From positions 100,872 to 164,871 of the forward strand of contig NZ_MWMO01000009.1 in the NCBI RefSeq assembly GCF_002556635.1: 64,000 bases of DNA, written 5' to 3'. This DNA comes from Novosphingobium sp. PC22D. GTDB lineage: Bacteria > Pseudomonadota > Alphaproteobacteria > Sphingomonadales > Sphingomonadaceae. The translations under genes and the position numbers were made by a program. This document shows positions 6,768 through 16,897 of this stretch, in pieces (position 1 is the stretch's first letter; every line of letters begins with the position of its first letter). Below the pieces are notes generated by a model, which searched no databases, was not told the origin of the DNA, and saw nothing but the letters and a program-made list of their open reading frames with translations.

Positions 6768-8969
6768 GTGCGGCGCATAGCAATGGCGCTGGCGGCGGTC
6801 CTGGCGCTCTGGACGGGATCGCCCGCCGGAGCCGGCTCGGGCTCGTCCGAAGCGCGGGAATTTCACTATCCGCCGACCCGGCAGAGCGACGTCGTAGAGA
6901 ATATCTTCGGCGATGCGGTTGCCGATCCCTATCGCTGGCTCGAGGCCGACATGCGCGTCGATGCCGAAGTCGCGGCATGGGCGCAGGGGCAGGATGCTGT
7001 TAGCCGGGGCTATCTCAAATCCTTGCCGATGCGCGACTGGTTCGAGCGGCGCATCCGCGAACTGTTCGACTACGAGCGCTTCGGGCTGCCCGAAAAGGCC
7101 GGCAGGCGCTATTTCTACACGCGCAGTTCCGGATTGATGAACCAGCCGCAGCTCTTCATGCGCAAGGGCCTCGGCGGCAAGCCGCGGCTGCTGCTCGATC
7201 CGAATCTGTGGCCCGGCGGGGGCACGCGCGCGCTCGATGCCTGGGTGCCTTCGGCCGGCGGCCGCTATCTTCTCTATAGCGTGCAGGACGATGGCAGCGA
7301 CTGGCGCAGCCTGCACGTGCGCGATGTCGATCGCGGCGAGGACCTGCCCGACGACGTGCGTTGGGTGAAGTTCTCATCGCTCGCCTGGATCGGCGAGAAA
7401 GGCTTCCTCTATTCGCGCTTTCCCGCGCCGGGATCGGACGAGGCGCGGCTCGATCCGACCTACGATCAGGCGGTCTACTTCCACCGGATCGGTACATCGC
7501 AGAGCGAGGACGAACTGGTCTTCGCAACGCCCGACCACCCAGGATACGGCCATACCGCAACGGTTACGCAGGACGGGCGGCTGGCGGTCATCACGTCGAC
7601 GCTCGGGACGGATGCGCGCCGCGAAGTGCACGTCATCGATCTCAAGTCCCGCAAGCGCGGCACCTGGCCGGCGATCCGGCTTGCCGATGGGGCCGGCCAC
7701 GACTGGAAGCTGGTTGCGGGCGTCGGCACGCGCCTCTGGTTCGTCACGAATTGGCAGGCATCGCGCTATCGCCTCGTAACGGGCGATCTCGCCAATCCCG
7801 GCGAAGGCTGGCGCGAGGTCATCGGACAGCGTCCGGACGTGCTCGACAAGGCGGAATTCGTCGGCGATCAACTTGTACTGAGCTATCTTCGCGACAATGT
7901 CGTGCGCGCCGAGATCGTCGATCTTGGCGGAAACGGCGCGCGCCAGCTCGCGCTCGGCGATATCGGCACCGCTTCGGGATTTCGCGGGCGGCTCGGCGAT
8001 CCCGAAACCTTCTTCCGTTTCGCCAGCTTCAACCTGCCGCCATCGATCTATCGCATGGACATAGCCAGCGGCGAGGCGCGTCCCTTCGCCGAGCCGCAGC
8101 TTGCCTTCGACCCGCGCGCCTATGTCGTCGAGCAGCGCTTCTATGCCTCGAAGGACGGGACGAAGGTTCCGCTTTATGTCGTACGCTCGCGCGCGGTGGC
8201 CGATCGCGGGCGGCCGGTGCCGACGCTGCTTTACGGCTACGGCGGATTCGACGTGGCGCTGCGACCGGAGTTCTCGTCGGTGCGGGCGGCCTGGCTCGAG
8301 GCGGGCGGAGCCTTCGCGCTCGCCAACGTGCGCGGCGGCGGCGAGTATGGCGAGGCGTGGCATGACGCGGGGCGCCGGGCGAACAAGCAGAACACCTTCG
8401 ACGACTTCATCGCTGCAGCCGAATACCTGCTTGCAGAGGGCATCACTGCGTCGGGTGGGCTCGCGATCCAGGGCAGCTCGAACGGCGGCCTGCTGGTCGC
8501 GGCGGTGGTCAACCAGCGGCCCGACCTTTTCGCCGCGGCCAACGTCAATGTCGGTGTCACCGACATGCTGCGCTTCGATCGCTTCACCGCGGGCCGCTAT
8601 TGGATCGGAGACTACGGCGATCCCTCAAGCGAGGCCGATTTCCGCGTCCTGCGCGCCTATTCGCCCTATCACAACATCCGCCCGGGCAAGGACTACCCGG
8701 CGATCCTCGTGACGACGGCGGAGGCCGACGACCGCGTGGTGCCCGCGCACAGCTTCAAGTATGCCGCCGCGCTGCAGGCGGCCGATATCGGGGAGCGGCC
8801 GCACTTGCTGCGGATCGAGGCGCGCGCCGGGCACGGAACGGGCAAGCCGGTCGACAAGACGATCGACGAGGGCGCCGATGTCCTGGCCTTTCTCGCCCAC
8901 TGGACCGGGCTGGATTGGTCCGCGACAGCATCGTTCACAAAAATGGCAAATAATATTAACGGCGACTGA
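6768..8969 (+). CDS. Secreted prolyl oligopeptidase (S9A family)
   Basis: This serine peptidase of about 733 residues cleaves short peptides after proline. An N-terminal signal peptide (MRRIAMALAAVLALWTGSPAGAGS) implies the periplasm. The propeller domain runs from about residues 65 to 430. The C-terminal alpha/beta-hydrolase holds the catalytic serine in GSSNGG (Ser about 571), DDRVVP (Asp about 654-655) and GHGTGKP (His about 689). LLYGYGGFDVALRPEFS is also typical. GTG 6768 was chosen because GGAGGAG precedes it at good spacing. GTG 6756 and ATG 6783 are alternatives. The upstream rplQ terminator leaves no obvious room for a separate promoter. Confidence 0.9.
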   Translation: MRRIAMALAAVLALWTGSPAGAGSGSSEAREFHYPPTRQSDVVENIFGDAVADPYRWLEADMRVDAEVAAWAQGQDAVSRGYLKSLPMRDWFERRIRELFDYERFGLPEKAGRRYFYTRSSGLMNQPQLFMRKGLGGKPRLLLDPNLWPGGGTRALDAWVPSAGGRYLLYSVQDDGSDWRSLHVRDVDRGEDLPDDVRWVKFSSLAWIGEKGFLYSRFPAPGSDEARLDPTYDQAVYFHRIGTSQSEDELVFATPDHPGYGHTATVTQDGRLAVITSTLGTDARREVHVIDLKSRKRGTWPAIRLADGAGHDWKLVAGVGTRLWFVTNWQASRYRLVTGDLANPGEGWREVIGQRPDVLDKAEFVGDQLVLSYLRDNVVRAEIVDLGGNGARQLALGDIGTASGFRGRLGDPETFFRFASFNLPPSIYRMDIASGEARPFAEPQLAFDPRAYVVEQRFYASKDGTKVPLYVVRSRAVADRGRPVPTLLYGYGGFDVALRPEFSSVRAAWLEAGGAFALANVRGGGEYGEAWHDAGRRANKQNTFDDFIAAAEYLLAEGITASGGLAIQGSSNGGLLVAAVVNQRPDLFAAANVNVGVTDMLRFDRFTAGRYWIGDYGDPSSEADFRVLRAYSPYHNIRPGKDYPAILVTTAEADDRVVPAHSFKYAAALQAADIGERPHLLRIEARAGHGTGKPVDKTIDEGADVLAFLAHWTGLDWSATASFTKMANNINGD

Positions 8970-9060
8970 CGGCGCAGTTCAGGGCTACCTCACGGCCAGG
9001 CTGGTAAAAGGGTTCTCGAAAGGTCGGGCAAGGGGTCCGGCGAACAAGAGGACAACAGCC

Positions 9061-9594
9061 ATGGAAAGACTTACCAAAGCATTGGTCGGAACCGTGGCCG
9101 CCGGTGCCATGGCGGTTTCGGCGGCCGCCCCCGCGCAGGCACGTGACAATGACGGGATTGGCGCGGGCGAGATCATCGCCGGCGCGCTCGTGATCGGCGG
9201 CATCGCCGCGATCGCCTCATCGGCCAGCAAGGACAACGACCGTTACCGCTACGGCTCGCGTTATCGTTATGACGACCGGCGCTATGATCGCCGCGGCTAT
9301 CGCGGTGGCCGCTACGCCAGCCCGCGCGACGCCGTGGCCCAGTGCGTGAGGGCGGTCGAGAGCGCCGCCAGCCGCTATGGCCATGGTCGCGCCAACGTCA
9401 CCCAGATCCGCAAGGTCAAGCGGACAGGGAAGGGCTACGACGTGAAGGGCCGTCTCGCGGTGAATGACGCGGGGCGCTACGGTTATCGCAATTCGCGCTA
9501 CCGTGGAGGCTACGACACGGGCACCTTCAAGTGCAATTACAACTACGGACGGGTGGTCGATGTCGATTTCAGCGGCATTCGCGGTCTGCGCTGA
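9061..9594 (+). CDS. Exported Arg/Tyr-rich protein with a conserved two-cysteine C-terminal domain
   Basis: This 177-residue protein of unknown function has a signal peptide (cleavage near APAQARD), then GEIIAGALVIGGIAAIASS, a hydrophobic Gly/Ala-rich segment that could be a membrane span. Next come Arg/Tyr/Asp repeats (DRYRYGSRYRYDDRRYDRRGY) and a small domain of about 90 residues beginning AVAQCVRAVESAASRYG and ending TFKCNYNYGRVVDVDFSG. The cysteine spacing and the gy-V-Gr pattern recur in the next gene, so the two are tandem paralogues. ATG 9061 follows an A-rich, RBS-like stretch and starts the signal peptide. Confidence 0.75.
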   Translation: MERLTKALVGTVAAGAMAVSAAAPAQARDNDGIGAGEIIAGALVIGGIAAIASSASKDNDRYRYGSRYRYDDRRYDRRGYRGGRYASPRDAVAQCVRAVESAASRYGHGRANVTQIRKVKRTGKGYDVKGRLAVNDAGRYGYRNSRYRGGYDTGTFKCNYNYGRVVDVDFSGIRGLR

Positions 9595-9614
9595 GCCGAG
9601 TTCTGATGGCGACG

Positions 9615-9646
9615 GGCGGTTCATGCTTTCGACAGCATGGGCCGCC
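9615..9646 (+). other. Hairpin between the two tandem exported-protein genes
   Basis: GGCGG-CATGCT pairs with AGCATG-CCGCC (9615-9646) around TTCGAC, with a two-base internal loop. No U-tract follows. It could stabilise the 3' end of the first message or act as a weak terminator. Confidence 0.4.
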
Positions 9647-9708
9647 TAGTCGTATGCAATCCATACAGCGGCGCGTCGGGAATCGCGCGCTTGCGTGAGG
9701 GCCTGGTC

Positions 9709-10269
9709 ATGACAATCTTCGCATCGCGTCCCGCTCTCGCTCTGGCTTGCACCGCCGCGCTTGCCCTGGCCGCCACGCCGGCCCTGGCGCACGGCTATCG
9801 CGGACCGTATCGTCACGACCGGATCGACGGTGGCGACGTGCTCGCTGGCCTGCTGATCATCGGCGGCATTGCCGCGATCGCCACCGCGGCGAGCAACGCC
9901 TCGAAGCGGCAGGCCGACGAGGACGAGCCGCGCTACCGCTATCCCGGGGGGCCCGATACCGACGATCGCGACGGCGGCTATGCCGACGAACGTCCCGAAT
10001 ATCCCGGCTCGGAATATCCCAGAGACGACAGGGCTGCGGCGCGCGGCACCCCCTGGCGCGATCTCGGCGGGCGTGACGAGGCGGTGGACATCTGCGCCGA
10101 CGAGATCGAGCGCGGCGACCGGCGGATCGACAGCGTCGATACCGTCGCGCGCGAAGGCGAGGGCTATCGCGTGGAGGGCCGCATGCGCGACGGGCGCGAT
10201 TTCGCCTGCGGCGTCGATGGGGATGGCCGTATCCGCAAGGTCGCCATCGACGGTCGGGCGATCATCTGA
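9709..10269 (+). CDS. Exported protein, paralogue of the preceding gene
   Basis: This 186-residue protein starts MTIFASRPALALACTAALALAATPALAHG, a signal peptide. GDVLAGLLIIGGIAAIATAAS then closely parallels the hydrophobic segment of the protein before it. A charged Asp/Arg/Tyr-rich middle and a C-terminal domain (AVDICADEIERGDRRIDSV to FACGVDGDGRIRKVAIDG) follow, with the same two-cysteine layout. The upstream in-frame ATG at 9637 would add residues that spoil the signal peptide, so ATG 9709 with GTGAGG before it is preferred. Function unknown; an envelope role is inferred. Confidence 0.75.
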   Translation: MTIFASRPALALACTAALALAATPALAHGYRGPYRHDRIDGGDVLAGLLIIGGIAAIATAASNASKRQADEDEPRYRYPGGPDTDDRDGGYADERPEYPGSEYPRDDRAAARGTPWRDLGGRDEAVDICADEIERGDRRIDSVDTVAREGEGYRVEGRMRDGRDFACGVDGDGRIRKVAIDGRAII

Positions 10270-10302
10270 CGCGCCTTCCAGGCAACCATTGACGCCCCCG
10301 GC

Positions 10303-10329
10303 TTCTGTGATACACGAAGGATCATAGAG
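10303..10329 (+). promoter_or_regulatory. Operator-like 11-5-11 inverted repeat upstream of a P450 gene
   Basis: TTCTGTGATAC, five bases, then GGATCATAGAG: 8 of 11 positions are complementary between the arms. The left arm is identical, and the spacing the same, as in the repeat before the P450 at 43076; a weaker copy precedes the P450 at 37326. It ends 14 bases before the GTG start, where a bound regulator would obstruct transcription or early elongation. Confidence 0.55.
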
Positions 10330-10343
10330 GCCGGGAGAGCATC

Positions 10344-11645
10344 GTGAACTACGAGACGGCGGACTGGTATTCGGATGTCGCCCTGGTCGATGATCCGCAT
10401 GCCTATTTCGATTTCCTGCGCGAAAAGGGTCCGGTGGTGCGCTTGCCGGGGCGCAACGCCGTCGCGGTGACAGGCTATGACGAGACCATCGCGGTCATGC
10501 TCGATGCCGAGCACTTCTCCGAGATCAACGCGGTCACCGGCGGGCTCGTCGAGCTGCCGTTCGAGCCGCACGGCGACGACATCACCGCGCAGCTCGAGGC
10601 CCATCGCAAGCAGATCGACTTCGCCGACCAGATCGTCGCCGAGGCGGGAGACCGCCACGCGGACTTGCGCTCGATCCTCTCGCGGCTGTTCACGCCGAGC
10701 CGGCTCAAGGCTTTGCAGCCGCAACTGGCGCAGACCGCCGAGGCGCTGATCGACGAATTCGCTGCCGACGGCAAAGTCGATATCGTACGCCAGTACGGCG
10801 GGCCATACGGAGCGCTGGTGATCTCCGACCTGCTCGGGCTGTCCGACAAGACGCGCAACAAGTTCCGCGATCTTCTCGGGGACGCGATTCCGGTGCCGAT
10901 GAACGCCTCCAAGGAAGAGATGATGAAGAATCCCCTCGTGGGTGTCGGCAAGGATCTCTTCAAGCTCATCTCGAAGCGGCGGCTGGCCAATCACGCACTG
11001 ATGCGTCCGTTGCGCGCGCTGCTGGCGCACGAGGACATTCTCAACGATCTCGCCGAAGCAACCTACCCCGACGGTTCCAAGCCCACGCTCGTCGACCTGA
11101 CCGGACTGGCCGCGTTCCTGTTCGGGGCGGGGCAGGACACGACCAATCGCCTGCTCGCGAACGGTTTCAAGGTCATCGCCACGCGGCCCGACATCCAGCA
11201 GGAACTGCGCGAGGATCCCAAGCGGATCGAGGCCTTCATCGAGGAACTGCTGCGCTTCGATGGGTCGGTGAAGAGCGGCGGGCGGCTCTGCCAGAAGACC
11301 ACGACGCTGGGCGGCGTCGAGATCAAGGCGGGCACGGCGATTCTCATGTCGCACATGGCCGCCAACCGCGATCCCGCCCGCTTCGCCGATCCCGGCACGT
11401 TCGACATGGACCGGCCCCGGATCAAGGAGCATCTCGCCTTCGGACGCGGACGTCATACCTGCATCGGCGCGCCGCTTGCTCGCCGCGAGGTCGCGACCAG
11501 CATCGAGCGCCTGTTGGCGCGGATGGACAACATCCGCTTGTCCGAAGCGCACCACGGGCCCGAAGGCGCGCGCCGTTTCGAATACGAGCCGACTTACGTG
11601 CTACGCGCGCTCAAGAGCCTGCATCTCGAGTTCGATCCGCTCTGA
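10344..11645 (+). CDS. Cytochrome P450
   Basis: This 433-residue soluble bacterial P450 is a haem-thiolate monooxygenase that needs a ferredoxin and reductase encoded elsewhere. The oxygen-activating I-helix reads AAFLFGAGQDTTNRLL, the K-helix ExxR lies in EELLRF, and the haem loop is FGRGRHTCIGAPLARRE with the thiolate ligand at Cys373. An unusually long B-C region (about residues 60-95, rich in Asp/Glu) hints at a distinct substrate pocket. The substrate is not deducible. GTG 10344 follows GGGAGAG. It is convergent with the UPF0126 gene and preceded by an operator-like repeat shared with other P450s here. Confidence 0.95.
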   Translation: MNYETADWYSDVALVDDPHAYFDFLREKGPVVRLPGRNAVAVTGYDETIAVMLDAEHFSEINAVTGGLVELPFEPHGDDITAQLEAHRKQIDFADQIVAEAGDRHADLRSILSRLFTPSRLKALQPQLAQTAEALIDEFAADGKVDIVRQYGGPYGALVISDLLGLSDKTRNKFRDLLGDAIPVPMNASKEEMMKNPLVGVGKDLFKLISKRRLANHALMRPLRALLAHEDILNDLAEATYPDGSKPTLVDLTGLAAFLFGAGQDTTNRLLANGFKVIATRPDIQQELREDPKRIEAFIEELLRFDGSVKSGGRLCQKTTTLGGVEIKAGTAILMSHMAANRDPARFADPGTFDMDRPRIKEHLAFGRGRHTCIGAPLARREVATSIERLLARMDNIRLSEAHHGPEGARRFEYEPTYVLRALKSLHLEFDPL

Positions 11646-11654
11646 GGTGGACCT

Positions 11655-12281
11655 TCAGCTATCCCGCTGGCCGTAGGCGGGCAGGCCGATCGACCACTGG
11701 ATCGCCGCGCCGCGCAGCGCGAAGCCCGCGCCCGTCGCCACCGCCCAGGTGAGCCAGATCGGAAAGCCGAGGAACCAGCCGATCGCCGCCAGGCTCGCCG
11801 AAAGCGCAGCGGCGGTCACGTAGATTTCGTGCCGCATGAGGATCGAGGGGCGACCCGCGACGACGTCGCGGATGATCCCGCCGACGCAGCCGGTGACGAT
11901 GCCCATCAGGATGGCGGTGACGAAAGGCAGTTCGAAGCGTAGCGCCTTGACCGTGCCGAGCACGGCATAGGCGGCAAGGCCCGCCGCGTCAGCCCAGGCG
12001 AGCAGCCGCGGGCTCCACCACTTGTCGGGCGCGAACCAGACCACGAGCGCCATCAGCAGGCACGCGGGCGCGGCGAAGGGGTCCATCATCCAGAAAACCG
12101 GTGCGCCGATCAGCATGTCGCGCACGGTGCCGCCGCCGACGCCGGTGATCAGCGCGAAGAAGCACATCGTCACGAAAGTTTGCTGCTCTCGCGCGGCGAC
12201 GATCGCGCCTGATAGGGCGAAGATGGCGATGCCGGCGAGGTCGAGGATCGGGGGCAAGGCAGGAAAGGCTGGTTCGGGCAT
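11655..12281 (-). CDS. UPF0126 / TRIC-like membrane channel protein
   Basis: This 208-residue inner-membrane protein has about six to seven spans and two homologous halves. Each half carries the family motif: GVGGGTVRDMLIG in the first and CVGGIIRDVVAGRPS in the second. Bacterial members resemble trimeric intracellular cation channels and probably conduct K+ or small cations, though physiological roles are poorly defined. It is convergent with the P450 and divergent from the DPP III-like gene across 130 bases. Confidence 0.85.
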   Translation of the reverse strand: MPEPAFPALPPILDLAGIAIFALSGAIVAAREQQTFVTMCFFALITGVGGGTVRDMLIGAPVFWMMDPFAAPACLLMALVVWFAPDKWWSPRLLAWADAAGLAAYAVLGTVKALRFELPFVTAILMGIVTGCVGGIIRDVVAGRPSILMRHEIYVTAAALSASLAAIGWFLGFPIWLTWAVATGAGFALRGAAIQWSIGLPAYGQRDS

Positions 12282-12411
12282 CTCAGCTCACCTTGGTTAG
12301 ATATGCGGCTGCAGCCTGGACTGCGGGGGCCTTGCGGGCGAATCGGTGACTTGTCTGGCTGGCCCCGCTAGGGTTTCTCACAGAAAAGGACAATCCGGGG
12401 AGCACCCAAGC

Positions 12412-14106
<1,695 letters not shown>

Positions 14107-14137
14107 GACCGGTGCCCGGGCCGTCTCGGTTCCGGTT

Positions 14138-14878
14138 TCAAAGGCGGATGCGCACGTAGGCGGTCAGGCGCTGGCCGGTGTTGTCGTCGCTGAAAGGCGA
14201 TGCGGCATCGGCGCGCTTGATCGAGGTGTCCGTCCACTCGATGCCGAGCGCGAGATTGCGCTGCATCCGCTCGACCGCGAGATAGTAGTCGGCATAGTCG
14301 CCGCCGGGTCTTAGCCGCGCCGCGCGGACGGGATCGCTCGTGCTCCCGAAGCTGTATCCGACACCGCCGTAGAGACTGAAAGGCGAGCCCGGTATGCCCA
14401 GGCCCGCGTTGGCGCCCAGGTGGACGTTGCTGCCGCCGATCGCGTCCTGCGAAGGAGCGAAACGGGCCCTTCCGACGAGCGAGACCGGCCCGATGAGATA
14501 GCCCGCCGAGGCCTCCACCTCGATGAAGTTCAGCTCCCCGTCGCCGTCGAAGAGGTAGCCGTTCACGCCGCCGGAAAGCTCCCATCCGGCTGATTGCACG
14601 GTGTAGCGCGGCGAGATCGTCAGCCCGAAATCGCTCCCGCCATGGCGGCTGCTGCCGCGCAGGCTGGTGACGCCCGCGTCGATCGACAACGCGGGAGAGA
14701 CTGCGAGCGTGCCTTCGAGCGAGAGCGCGGCCTCGCCGTCGCTCCAGCTCAGCCCGCGCTCGCGATCGTCGGTCCGAAACTGCACCGAAGCGCCCGACTG
14801 GCGGACCGCCTGACCCGATGCCGGTGTCGCGAGGATCGCGCACAGGAGGATCGTGGCGGCTGTGGTCGGGTATCGCAT
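14138..14878 (-). CDS. TorF-family putative outer-membrane porin
   Basis: This 246-residue exported protein has a signal peptide (MRYPTTAATILLCAILATPASGQA). The body is a series of alternating beta-strand segments ending in the terminal strand RLTAYVRIRL, typical of outer-membrane barrels. FRTDDRERGLSWSDGEAALSLEG resembles the family hallmark (YRxRGxSxSdgxPa), and the size fits. Substrate unknown. It lies 15 bases downstream of the next minus-strand gene and is almost certainly co-transcribed with it behind the palindrome at 15346. The start is the ATG at 14878. Confidence 0.75.
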   Translation of the reverse strand: MRYPTTAATILLCAILATPASGQAVRQSGASVQFRTDDRERGLSWSDGEAALSLEGTLAVSPALSIDAGVTSLRGSSRHGGSDFGLTISPRYTVQSAGWELSGGVNGYLFDGDGELNFIEVEASAGYLIGPVSLVGRARFAPSQDAIGGSNVHLGANAGLGIPGSPFSLYGGVGYSFGSTSDPVRAARLRPGGDYADYYLAVERMQRNLALGIEWTDTSIKRADAASPFSDDNTGQRLTAYVRIRL

Positions 14879-14893
14879 CAAGCTATGCCGGTA

Positions 14894-15325
14894 TCAGTTC
14901 GTGGCGAATTTGCGGGCGGCGTCGATTGCCGCAAGGGCTGCGCCGCGGTCATCCCTTGCCGCAGAGGCAAGGAAGGCGTCAATCGTGTCGGCGCGGCTTT
15001 CAACCAGGTCGCGGGCCTGCGCGTCCTGATCGCGGCATTGCCCATGGGACACGTTCGAGATCTTTTTCCTGGCGGGCAACACGGTGGTCAGGCCTCCCGC
15101 CGCGCCGTTCGCCGCAATGGTCCGCTCGACCATCATCTGCGCGTGCACCACGCAGCGCTTGGTGCTGCGGCGGGTGGGCGGAGACGTGCCGATGGTCTTG
15201 GAGTCGATCTCGATCGCGGCGCGATAGTGCACGTCGTAAGTGGTGCCGCCGCGTTCGACGCTGTCCGAATGCGATGCCGCCGGTGCCACCGCGACGGCGA
15301 GGAGCCATCCTGCCGATACGCTCAT
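14894..15325 (-). CDS. Exported protein of unknown function
   Basis: This 143-residue protein has a signal peptide with likely cleavage after VAVAPAAS. I do not recognise the mature domain. It has two cysteines (TKRCVVHAQ and HGQCRDQ), an Arg/Lys-rich middle, and an alanine-rich helical C-terminus (ADTIDAFLASAARDDRGAALAAIDAARKFATN). GGGAGAG precedes ATG 15325. It is the first gene of a two-gene operon with the TorF-like porin, and a 28-bp near-palindrome lies 20 bases upstream. Joint control and an envelope or uptake role are inferred from that context. Confidence 0.65.
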   Translation of the reverse strand: MSVSAGWLLAVAVAPAASHSDSVERGGTTYDVHYRAAIEIDSKTIGTSPPTRRSTKRCVVHAQMMVERTIAANGAAGGLTTVLPARKKISNVSHGQCRDQDAQARDLVESRADTIDAFLASAARDDRGAALAAIDAARKFATN

Positions 15326-15345
15326 AACTTCTCTCCCTTTGTCTT

Positions 15346-15373
15346 ATATTTTAAGCACATGTGCTCAAAATAT
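15346..15373 (-). promoter_or_regulatory. 28-bp near-perfect palindrome, likely operator of the porin operon
   Basis: The core AGCACATGTGCT (15354-15365) is a perfect 12-bp palindrome. On both sides, after one mismatched pair, come ATATTTT and AAAATAT, which are also complementary, so 13 of 14 arm positions pair. It lies 20 bases upstream of the ATG at 15325 in an A/T-rich pocket that could hold the -10. The size and dyad fit a MarR- or TetR-type dimer. No regulator gene is adjacent. Confidence 0.65.
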
Positions 15374-15476
15374 GGACGAGGACCTATGCGGGAGGTGCTT
15401 CTCGAATATTGCCATCGAGTGAGTTCGGATGGCCCGCGTCTTCCGGTTCGAGCGAAGGGAAAGGGGGGGCGCTAAT

Positions 15477-16439
15477 CTATAGCGCCACGGTGATGAAGGC
15501 GGTCACCGTGGCCACCGACAGCAGCGTCGAGACGAGGATCACCTGCGCGGTCAGCTTTGCCTCGCGGCGATAGAATTCGGCCAGCATGAACGGTCCCGTC
15601 CCGGTCGGCAGGGCGGCGATGAGCACGGCGGTGTTCGTGAGAAACGGCGAGAGTCTGAAGACCTGCGTCGCCAGCAGCCATGTCAGTGCGGGCTGCACGA
15701 TCAGTTTGAGCGCGACGAGTTGTGCGACCACGCCCGGCCGGGTGTGCCGGGCATTGTCGGCAACCATGCCTCTCGCATCGATCCGGCTTGAAGCGAGGAA
15801 CAGGCCCAGCGCCACCAGCGCGCTCGGCGCGGCGGCGTTGGCGAGCAGTTCCACGGATCGGGCAAGCGGCGTGGGCATCGAAAATCCCGATAGCGGGAAG
15901 AAGGCCCCGAACAGCGGCGCGAGCACGATCGGATTGCGCATGACCCGCATGATCACCGTCCGCGCGATCGCGCCGGGATGGTCGCCGTGCTGAAGCCCGA
16001 CTTCGATCACGATGATCGCCACCGCGAAGATCAGGCAGATGGTGAGGATCGAGGCGATCAGCGTCGGCGCCAGCCCTGCGTCGCCGAACACCGCGAGCAG
16101 CAGCGGCAAGCCGATGTAGGCGGTATTTGCGTAGCCGGCGGCAAGTCCGTCCACGGCCGCATCGGCGAGTGGCACGCTCACGCGGCGACGCAGGAAGACG
16201 GTTCCGGCATAGACGGCGAACGAAGCGAGACCGAAGGCGCCGATGAAACCGGGCTGCCAGATCGCCTCGATATCGGCGGAGGCGACGACGTCGAAGAGCA
16301 GCGCGGGCAGCGCCAGATAGACGACGAAGCGGTTGATCTCGCTCGTCGCGGCCGGGCCGAGCACGCCGATCGTGCGCGCGAGCCAGCCAGCCAGGATGAT
16401 GCCGAAAACCGGCAGGACCAGAAGGAACGTGGAGAGCAA
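15477..16439 (-). CDS. AEC-family (auxin efflux carrier-like) transporter
   Basis: This permease of about 320 residues has ten predicted spans. It opens LLSTFLLVLPVFGIILAGWLAR, the usual family start, and includes INRFVVYLALPALLFDVVA and GYANTAYIGLPLLLAVFG, conserved around the crossover. Family members export or import organic acids and similar anions by a sodium- or proton-linked mechanism; the substrate here is unknown. The start is uncertain. TTG 16439 gives the family-like N-terminus, while CTG 16475 directly after the upstream stop codon is an alternative that would imply translational coupling to the VOC gene. Confidence 0.85.
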   Translation of the reverse strand: MLSTFLLVLPVFGIILAGWLARTIGVLGPAATSEINRFVVYLALPALLFDVVASADIEAIWQPGFIGAFGLASFAVYAGTVFLRRRVSVPLADAAVDGLAAGYANTAYIGLPLLLAVFGDAGLAPTLIASILTICLIFAVAIIVIEVGLQHGDHPGAIARTVIMRVMRNPIVLAPLFGAFFPLSGFSMPTPLARSVELLANAAAPSALVALGLFLASSRIDARGMVADNARHTRPGVVAQLVALKLIVQPALTWLLATQVFRLSPFLTNTAVLIAALPTGTGPFMLAEFYRREAKLTAQVILVSTLLSVATVTAFITVAL

Positions 16440-16471
16440 GGCGAGTCCGTCGATGAGGCGCGTGAGTGGGT

Positions 16472-16894
16472 TCAGTCGACGGCGAAGAGCTGGCCGATGT
16501 CGTGGAAGGCCTTCATCTCGATCGCGTTGCCGCTGGGGTCGCGGAAGAACATCGTCGCCTGCTCCCCCGGCTCGCCGCGAAAGCGGAGGTGCGGTGCGAT
16601 AACGAAGTCGACTCCGCGATGCTCGAGCCGTGTTGCGAGCGCCTCCCACTCGGCCATGTCGAGGACGATGCCGAAATGCGGCACCGGCACGTCGTGGCCG
16701 CCGACCGCGTTGCGAGCCGCGTCGCCCGAACCGGGAGCGAGGTGGGCGACGATCTGATGGCCGAAGAAATCGAAATCGATCCAGTGATCCGAGCTGCGCC
16801 CCTCACGGCATCCGATCACCCCGCTCCAGAAGTCCCGCGCCTCGGCGAGATCGCGGACCGGAAAGGCCAGGTGGAAAGGGCGCAGTTCCGGCAC
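16472..16894 (-). CDS. VOC (glyoxalase/bleomycin-resistance fold) family protein
   Basis: This 140-residue protein has two beta-alpha-beta-beta-beta modules. It opens RPFHLAFPVRDLAEARDFWSGVIGCREG, the standard first module, and ends with TMFFRDPSGNAIEMKAF, where DPxGNxxE supplies the last metal ligand. Family members are metal-dependent lyases, isomerases or dioxygenases. The substrate is not evident. It lies in a run of minus-strand genes, with the TonB-C-like gene 3 bases upstream and the AEC transporter immediately downstream. Confidence 0.85.
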   Translation of the reverse strand: MPELRPFHLAFPVRDLAEARDFWSGVIGCREGRSSDHWIDFDFFGHQIVAHLAPGSGDAARNAVGGHDVPVPHFGIVLDMAEWEALATRLEHRGVDFVIAPHLRFRGEPGEQATMFFRDPSGNAIEMKAFHDIGQLFAVD

Positions 16895-16897
16895 GGA

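Noticed and set aside
15361..15573. A small plus-strand ORF starting inside the 28-bp palindrome
   Set aside because: It has no ribosome-binding site, overlaps the end of the AEC transporter gene and has no recognisable composition. The palindrome is better explained as the operator of the minus-strand operon.
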